The position numbers and the translations under genes are program-made. Under the pieces are notes generated by a model. That model was not told the origin of the DNA, did no database searches, and saw only the letters and a list, made by a program, of their open reading frames with translations. 57,658 nucleotides of DNA from Leptospirales bacterium (lineage in GTDB: Bacteria; Spirochaetota; Leptospiria; Leptospirales; Leptospiraceae), in contig JAAFIR010000035.1 of NCBI GenBank assembly GCA_013297885.1, positions 1-57,658 of the forward strand. The letters run 5' to 3'. Of this stretch, positions 53,334 to 57,658 are shown piece after piece; within the stretch, counting starts at the first letter, position 1; each line of letters begins with the position of its first letter.

Positions 53334-53789
53334 TTAGATTATTCTATCACTGATCCAAATTCCATTTTCTTTTAATTTAAAAATTAAATCTTTTATTGGT
53401 GCAATATCAAAATTTAATTTCCTAGCTTTGATGAGAATTCTAATCGAACCTGTGACATCCAATTTTTGAATTCTTGCAAATCTTCTTCCTTCAGTTTCAT
53501 CAATTGCAACTAAATTAATTTTTTGTTCTAAAGCAGTTGCTATAACTGATGCTTCTCCACTATCTAAAAAATCAGATAGATGATTAGGGATAAAAACTTT
53601 AGATTTTGAAATTTTTAAAAAATTTGAATTCGAAAATATTTCAATTCCAAAGCCGAATTTACAACCTTTGAGAATTTCTTCATAGACAATTATTTCGGAA
53701 TATAATTTTTCTAGTATTTCCAAACTATTTAATGCAGTTATTAAAGAAAGAATCGGAGTAGTGTTAATTACAATCTTTTTTTCAAACAT
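53334..53789 (-). CDS. DUF3368-type PIN-like toxin
   Basis: A 151-aa PIN-like protein: KIVINTTPILSLITAL at the N-terminus with Asn in place of the first Asp (common in this family), then LDSGEASVIATALEQ and LVAIDETEGRRFAR with the later acidic residues, and a C-terminal helix (LIFKLKENGIWISDRII). It overlaps the UPF0175 antitoxin start region by 8 bases. The pair is a recognised toxin-antitoxin-like arrangement; activity is not demonstrated for most members. Confidence 0.87.
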   Translation of the reverse strand: MFEKKIVINTTPILSLITALNSLEILEKLYSEIIVYEEILKGCKFGFGIEIFSNSNFLKISKSKVFIPNHLSDFLDSGEASVIATALEQKINLVAIDETEGRRFARIQKLDVTGSIRILIKARKLNFDIAPIKDLIFKLKENGIWISDRII

Positions 53790-54030
53790 TTAAAATATCA
53801 GATTCCAATTCATCTTTTTCATAATCAATCACTGGAATTTTATAAATTTTTAACATAAACAAAAATTCAATTCTTGAAATATTTAGCATAGTTGCTGCTA
53901 TACCTGAAGATATTTTTTTTAATTCATATAATTTAAGTAACATTGCAAGTTTTGCTTCTTCTCTGAATTCTTCCTTTGTTAAGTGAAGTGAATCAGGTAA
54001 AGTATCAGGAAAATCAAAAATTAACTTCAT
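53782..54030 (-). CDS. UPF0175 family antitoxin
   Basis: An 82-aa protein. FPDTLPDSLHLTKEEFREEA is the UPF0175 signature, followed by AKLAMLLKLYELKKISSGIA and AATMLNISRIEFLFMLKIY, a helix-turn-helix-like region. I use ATG 54030, which has AAGGTG 6 bases upstream, rather than the GTG at 54039. Partner of the DUF3368 gene downstream. Confidence 0.88.
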   Translation of the reverse strand: MKLIFDFPDTLPDSLHLTKEEFREEAKLAMLLKLYELKKISSGIAATMLNISRIEFLFMLKIYKIPVIDYEKDELESDILNV

Positions 54031-54039
54031 TACTTGCAC

Positions 54040-54317
54040 CTTTTTTAATATAGAAAATTAAATTAAATCAAAGAAAGAAAATAAATTTTTATAAATTTGA
54101 AACTTCAATATATGTATAAATTAAAATTAGTCAAGAAATTTTTAACTGTACTTTAATTTTCAAAACTCTTAAATTTTTTTTGAAAAGGCTTTTAACGAAA
54201 TGAAATAGTTTAAATAGTGGGAATGTGATTTTTGAAACTTTTTCAATTGGCATTCCAAAATTTCTGAGAACTAAAGAAGTTTTTAATTTTTTGAAATCTA
54301 TAAAATTTGGTGAAGTT
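54040..54317. other. Intergenic sequence between UPF0175 and the right direct repeat
   Basis: A+T-rich, no convincing gene. A minus-strand frame here has poor composition and no ribosome-binding site. The UPF0175 promoter must lie in the left part. Confidence 0.35.
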
Positions 54318-54353
54318 GAGATTGAGTAAAAATGGAATTGACAAAAATCCATT
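54318..54353 (+). repeat. 36-bp direct repeat, right copy
   Basis: Matches 52334-52369 at 35 of 36 bases (C-to-A at position 30 of the repeat). It is followed at once by a Phd-like fragment in the same frame relation as the VapC fragment has to the left copy. Confidence 0.88.
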
Positions 54354-54527
54354 AAATCTTATTTTTTAAGAAAGCAATCAATTTCGATCGATGATTTTCT
54401 CCAAGACTATGTAGTTGTTCTTGAAAGAATCAAAAAAGGTGATTCTATTGTTATTATGAAAAATAATAAACCAATGGCAGAACTTTTACCTTTATCAACT
54501 AAAATTAAAAAATGGAGATGGCGATAA
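54342..54527 (+). pseudogene. Phd-type antitoxin fragment without a start codon
   Basis: An open frame reads SISIDDFLQDYVVVLERIKK then GDSIVIMKNNKPMAELLPL and stops at TAA 54525. The last 25 residues are typical Phd/YefM (G-x-x-I-x-x-x-x-x-x-P-x-A-x-L-x-P). No ATG, GTG or TTG precedes the conserved part in frame apart from TTA and ATT codons. No toxin gene follows. Likely a remnant joined to the direct repeat. Confidence 0.7.
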
Positions 54528-54606
54528 ACTTTCTAGTCTTCCAATTCAAATATGTGGGTGAGGTGTTTTTCTTAAAAATTGGATGAGGTTCTTTTGTTGG
54601 GTGTGG

Positions 54607-55491
54607 TTATGAATCAAAATCAGAAATGATTTTTTTGATTTCAGTTTCTGGAATACTCAGCATATTAGAAATTTCTAATATAGATTTCCCTTCTTGAAAT
54701 AGCTTAATCACTTTTAGAACAATTTGTTTCCCTTTTTCAATACCAATTTGTTCACCTTTTTTGGTTGCTGTTTCAATTGCTGTTTCAATACTACTTTGAG
54801 CATCCCAATATTGCATTAAACTTTGAGTATAAGAATCATATTCCAATTTACTTAAAGAACCAAGACTTGAAGATTCAAATGCTTTTGTAAAAATTGGTTC
54901 TTGTAAAATTTTTGGTATATCATCAAATGTTGCTAAATTTTTTAAAAAATAACACCATTTATCAAATCTTGAAGTTAGATCATTTTCTGTTTTTGTGAAC
55001 AAAGGCATTTGTAAAAATTTAAAATGCAATTTATCATAAAAAATTTCACCATCTTGATCTTTTAATTGAACATATCTTTAAAGTTTTTTTTGCTCTTCTT
55101 TTTCATCATAAATAAAATCTAAAATTGCAACTAAATACACATGAGATAATTGATAATTCCAATTTCCTTTTTTTGCTTGTTCCTGAATTGGAAAACTAAC
55201 TGCAAACAAAGAACGATCTTTAAAAAATTTCAATTTTTCTTTTTGCATTTCTACAATAAAGTTTTCACCGTTTACACCTTTACAATAAATATCAAAAATT
55301 GCTGATCTCAAAAACGGGAGTGGTGGTAAATTTTCTGAATTGCGAAAAGATAATTCTGCAATCGTATGCTTACTTGGTAAAACCTGATTTAAAAAATCTA
55401 TTAACAAATCCTTATTTGCTTCAGTTCCAAATAGTCTTTTAAAACCAAAATCAGTATATGGATTTAGATATTTTGGAGTTTTTTCAAACAT
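54607..55491 (-). pseudogene. Rpn-type PD-(D/E)XK nuclease/transposase-like gene split by a TAA
   Basis: From ATG 55491: MFEKTPKYLNPYTDFGFKRL is the usual start of PD-(D/E)XK family transposases, followed by RSAIFDIYCKGVNGENFIVE and MQKEKLKFFKDRSLF with the D...E-x-Q core. It stops at TAA 55078-55080 after DEKEEQKKL. The same frame then resumes RYVQLKDQDGEIFYDKLHFK and runs through the family's second half, including a helical GEQIGIEKGKQI segment, to 54607. The total of 294 codons equals the normal full length, so one nonsense codon explains the split. Confidence 0.88.
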
Positions 55492-55553
55492 AAGTTATTT
55501 TGGGGTTTGATAATCCTTTAGTCAAGAATTTTTTATGCTGAGTTCAGTTGGAC

Positions 55554-55635
55554 TGGGACACATTGTTGGATGAAGTTAATTTAGACAGTGGGTCTTGACC
55601 CAATGAACAACAAAAAAATCCAACAATGCGTCCCA
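55554..55635. repeat. 82-bp element with 18-bp terminal inverted repeats
   Basis: TGGGACACATTGTTGGAT (55554-55571) and ATCCAACAATGCGTCCCA (55618-55635) are inverted repeats with one mismatch. The interior contains a small hairpin GGGTC/GACCC. Non-coding, and lies between the Rpn gene start and R8. Confidence 0.65.
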
Positions 55636-55658
55636 ACCCACTGATTTTTTCAACATTA

Positions 55659-55873
55659 GCGATAGAGATATATTCGAGCTACCACAAAGGAGCAAAGAAT
55701 GGCTTTCGCTTCGCTTAATGCCAGAGGCTAAACCAAAAGTGATGGAAAGTCGCTTGCGAGTCTCGAAGAGCCTAGCTTTTTGTAGCTCGGGTCAGTTTTA
55801 GAATTTTATTCATTTAGAAAAAAATATATATATTTAAGTATATATAAAATTCTAAAACTGACATCGCCCAAAA
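55659..55873 (+). repeat. Structured intergenic repeat R8, longest copy
   Basis: 5' module GCGATAGAGATATATT, closing helix GCGAT (55659-55663) with ATCGC (55863-55867). Arm A starts CGAGCTAC and ends GTAGCTCG, with a branched interior containing further short stems. Arm B is an 18-bp stem TCAGTTTTAGAATTTTAT paired with ATAAAATTCTAAAACTGA around an A+T-rich loop. The end is GACATCGCCCAAAAT. Most similar to R1. Confidence 0.82.
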
Positions 55874-56051
55874 TAAACTTAAATACTCAAATATAGAATG
55901 AGAACCTGACAAAAAAGTTTTTCCAAAGAAAAATTTATAAATTTTCTTTTTGAATTTGTGTTTTTCGATGAAAAACTTTTTTCTCAGGGTTTTAACATGG
56001 TGTGATGTTTTTATAAAAGTAAAATTTTTTATCAAAGCTAATAAAATCAGT

Positions 56052-56100
56052 CCCAGATTTAGAATCGAACGCAGTAGCGAAGCGAGATTCTAAATTTGGG
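56052..56100. repeat. Hairpin at the 3' side of the amylase gene
   Basis: CCCAGATTTAGAATC (56052-56066) pairs with GATTCTAAATTTGGG (56086-56100), one mismatch, around a loop that includes GCAGTAGCGAAGCGA, similar to the R-family middle. It lies 12 bases beyond the end of the amylase gene but has no T-run, so it is not a standard terminator. Confidence 0.55.
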
Positions 56101-56112
56101 TAATAACTATAA

Positions 56113-57363
56113 TTATTTTTTTAACCAAACAGACCAGCCTTCTTTACTTACTTCTAATTTCCAAATGGAAAGATCAGGTGTAAAATTGGAGTAAATGGAA
56201 ATCGCTAGTGCTTCTTCATTCAATTCATTTTTTACAATTGCTGCAAATCCTGAATATTTATCAGTTAAATCAATCCATTCAGAACCAGAAACAATTCCGG
56301 CTTTTTTTCTTGCCTTAACTAAATCTGCAATTTCAGTTAGTCCCCAATCAAAAAAATCAGGCCAATAAATACAAGGTGTTCCTGGCATAGATAAAATAAA
56401 TGCATATGCATGAGATTTGAATTCAGCAGGACATTCCCAAACTTTTTGTCCCCAACCATTTGCAACAGAATAAGGTGATGCTCCTGTGTCGTGATTGTCG
56501 ACAAGTGTCACTGACATTTTTCTTTCTTCGATATTTGAACTACAATTAATTCCATATTTAAAATTTGCAGGGTTTCCAGTGTTTAATTCTTTTTTTAAGA
56601 TCATATCAAAAACAGCACAACCAGAATCATTTGCCCAACCAATAATTCTAGATTTTTCAGAGCCACCATAACGTAAAAACATTGGATCATCAGAAATGCT
56701 TGCTGATTGCCAATATTCTCCAACAGAAAAATATTCTTCTTTAGCAGTATCTTTAATTAATGACATCACATCTTTTGGATGATAACCCCAAACAAAATCC
56801 CATCTCCATCCATCAATTTTACAATCATCTAAAAGTTCGTTTAATGCAATTTTAAAACGTGAATAAACTTCTTCGTGTTCAATTCTTAAATCACATGAAC
56901 CATCTAAAAACGCACCACCATTTTCTTTTCCACCCGCTCTCCAATGTGGACCGGGGTATGCCCAAAGATCAGACTTCATTTTATTTTTATCTCTATGATT
57001 TAATACAATATCAATTATTACTTTTACATTTACTTTGTGAAGTGCATCAACTAATTCAATTAGTTCTGTCTTAGTTCCATAATTAGAATTCAAATCAAAA
57101 TCATGCCAGAAGTAACCTTCCCCCCCGCCATGTTTTCCGTTCCCTTCCCAATGAGATTCATCAATCCAAGGTGGTGGCAAATACAAAATAGTAAAACCAA
57201 GTTCAGAAATTTCTTTTGCTTTATCTGTTAAAACTTTGTACCAAGAAATTTCTCGATTATCCATTGTTCCAGTTTTTTTTGTCTTCACTAAATTCCAATG
57301 AAAGCCTTGAAGTAAAATATCTTTTCCATTTCCTCGAGTGATTTGTAATTCTGATTTGTCCAT
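56113..57363 (-). CDS. Cytoplasmic GH13 alpha-amylase
   Basis: An alpha-amylase of about 416 aa without signal peptide, so it should act on intracellular glucan. KDILLQGFHWNLVKTKKTG opens the barrel; conserved regions are VKVIIDIVLNHRDKNK, IDGWRWDFVWGYHPKDV (nucleophile Asp), YFSVGEYWQSA (acid/base Glu) and VTLVDNHDTGASP (transition-state Asp). The GW-R-WD-F-V wording and the short C-terminal beta domain fit plant-type/maltotetraose-forming amylases. ATG 57363 preferred to GTG 57369. Single gene; together with the GH13 at 38688 it implies storage-glucan use. Confidence 0.92.
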   Translation of the reverse strand: MDKSELQITRGNGKDILLQGFHWNLVKTKKTGTMDNREISWYKVLTDKAKEISELGFTILYLPPPWIDESHWEGNGKHGGGEGYFWHDFDLNSNYGTKTELIELVDALHKVNVKVIIDIVLNHRDKNKMKSDLWAYPGPHWRAGGKENGGAFLDGSCDLRIEHEEVYSRFKIALNELLDDCKIDGWRWDFVWGYHPKDVMSLIKDTAKEEYFSVGEYWQSASISDDPMFLRYGGSEKSRIIGWANDSGCAVFDMILKKELNTGNPANFKYGINCSSNIEERKMSVTLVDNHDTGASPYSVANGWGQKVWECPAEFKSHAYAFILSMPGTPCIYWPDFFDWGLTEIADLVKARKKAGIVSGSEWIDLTDKYSGFAAIVKNELNEEALAISIYSNFTPDLSIWKLEVSKEGWSVWLKK

Positions 57364-57432
57364 ACTCACAAAATGAAATTATATAGAAAAAGGAATATTA
57401 CTTTTTTATAATATAAGATTTTTTTTAAAAAA

Positions 57433-57535
57433 TTTTTTGGGCGATTCATCGCTTCGCGATGATCGTGCTTTTCGCTACTTCTGAATCGGCGGGCTAAAGA
57501 CCGCCGCTATTCAGAAACGCTGCAATCACTATCCA
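57433..57535 (-). repeat. Structured intergenic repeat R7
   Basis: Read on the minus strand: 5' module GGATAGTGATTGCAGCG, arm A TTCTGAATAGCGGCGG with CCGCCGATTCAGAA, middle GAAGTAGCGAAAAGCACG, arm B TCATCGC-GAA-GCGATGA, end ATCGCCCAAAAAA. Arm A has the same outer stem as R2 (TTCTGAAT/ATTCAGAA), but its inner stem changes from CCTCGG/CCGAGG to GGCGG/CCGCC with pairing kept. One base of the closing helix is lost. Confidence 0.82.
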
Positions 57536-57546
57536 TTAGATAAAAA

Positions 57547-57590
57547 GGTGACTTTTTTCCTGTTTTAAATTATCAGTAAAAAAGTTCACC
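57547..57590. repeat. Imperfect inverted repeat near the window edge
   Basis: GGTGACTTTTTT (57547-57558) and AAAAAAGTTCACC (57578-57590) are inverted with one inserted base. Non-coding; may be a further small element. The last 68 bases hold nothing recognisable. Confidence 0.35.
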
Positions 57591-57658
57591 GAACAAACTG
57601 TAGAAGAAGCCTACCATCACTTTCAAGGTTTACAACCTAACTAGCGAACAAGGCTCTA

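Noticed and set aside
54131-54352. Minus-strand 73-codon frame
   Set aside because: No ribosome-binding site, low-complexity composition, and it runs through the direct repeat at 54318-54353.
55814-56035. Minus-strand 73-codon frame
   Set aside because: It starts in the hairpin region next to the amylase gene and runs into arm B of repeat R8, with no recognisable domain.

Overview
The window is strongly A+T-rich (about 70% by eye, not computed) and reads like a chromosome of a Leptospira-like spirochaete. The reasons are: a long-form IspG with a central insertion; LPS-type glycosyltransferases; many lipoproteins with relaxed spirochaetal lipoboxes (LFTNC, ILNC, LYLSC, TISNC); a ClpC-type unfoldase; MeaB; and HEAT/SH3 periplasmic proteins. 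This assignment rests on family recognition, not on a search.

Layout. 0.4-9.3 kb: envelope and metabolism, mostly minus strand (GT9 heptosyltransferase-like and thiolase-like pair; plus-strand bacterioferritin; ispG with a GltS-like carrier; an outer-membrane barrel with a solute-binding protein). 9.5-12.3 kb: rsmG-parA-parB followed by a convergent XRE regulator. 13.3-18.4 kb: HEAT-repeat protein, hflX, and a minus-strand hom/hypothetical/STAS operon. 18.5-29 kb: Fic protein with a tandemly duplicated gene end, a lipoprotein, clpC plus a membrane protein, DUF898, holin-like and DUF805 membrane proteins, then fmdB-like/alr/meaB. 29-34.7 kb: Uma2 nuclease, DUF1826 with a promoter palindrome, a VOC lipoprotein, a lipoprotein, GT2-GtrA and an EEP phosphohydrolase. 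35-46 kb: NHL lipoprotein, a lipoprotein, queD-queC, GH13, glnD, SanA-like, TrmJ-like, GT2 and a histidine-kinase-like ATPase. 46.6-52.2 kb: large surface lipoproteins. 49.2-55.5 kb: an accessory and decaying region crowded with toxin-antitoxin modules (MntA/HepT, Phd/VapC, UPF0175/DUF3368-PIN), fragments of others, and a PD-(D/E)XK Rpn-type gene split by a stop codon. 56.1-57.4 kb: a cytoplasmic alpha-amylase.

The most unusual signal is not a protein. Eight good copies (R1-R8) and one doubtful copy (R9) of an intergenic structured element lie in both orientations. Each has a conserved 5' module (GCGAWAGWGATTG), a long variable but self-complementary arm A, a conserved middle (GAAGTAGCGNAAAGC), a variable self-complementary arm B, and a conserved end (TCGCCCAAAA). 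The 5' and 3' ends pair with each other, and that closing helix covaries between copies (GCGAT/ATCGC, GCGAA/TTCGC, GCAAA/TTTGC). This suggests selection on folding, as RNA or as single-stranded DNA, and perhaps mobility. In two copies arm B carries ends like those of a second, MITE-like family (AACCTCACC / ACCTAACCC). Two further small inverted-repeat elements and a two-copy 90-bp repeat are also present.

Several adjacent accessory genes carry single-base lesions: a TAG in HepT, a TGA in an OmpA-like lipoprotein, an ATA where a start codon should be, and a TAA in the Rpn gene. A 36-bp direct repeat brackets about 2 kb containing two toxin-antitoxin modules and abuts truncated VapC and Phd fragments. 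I saw no tRNA, rRNA, CRISPR array, intact transposase or parS site.
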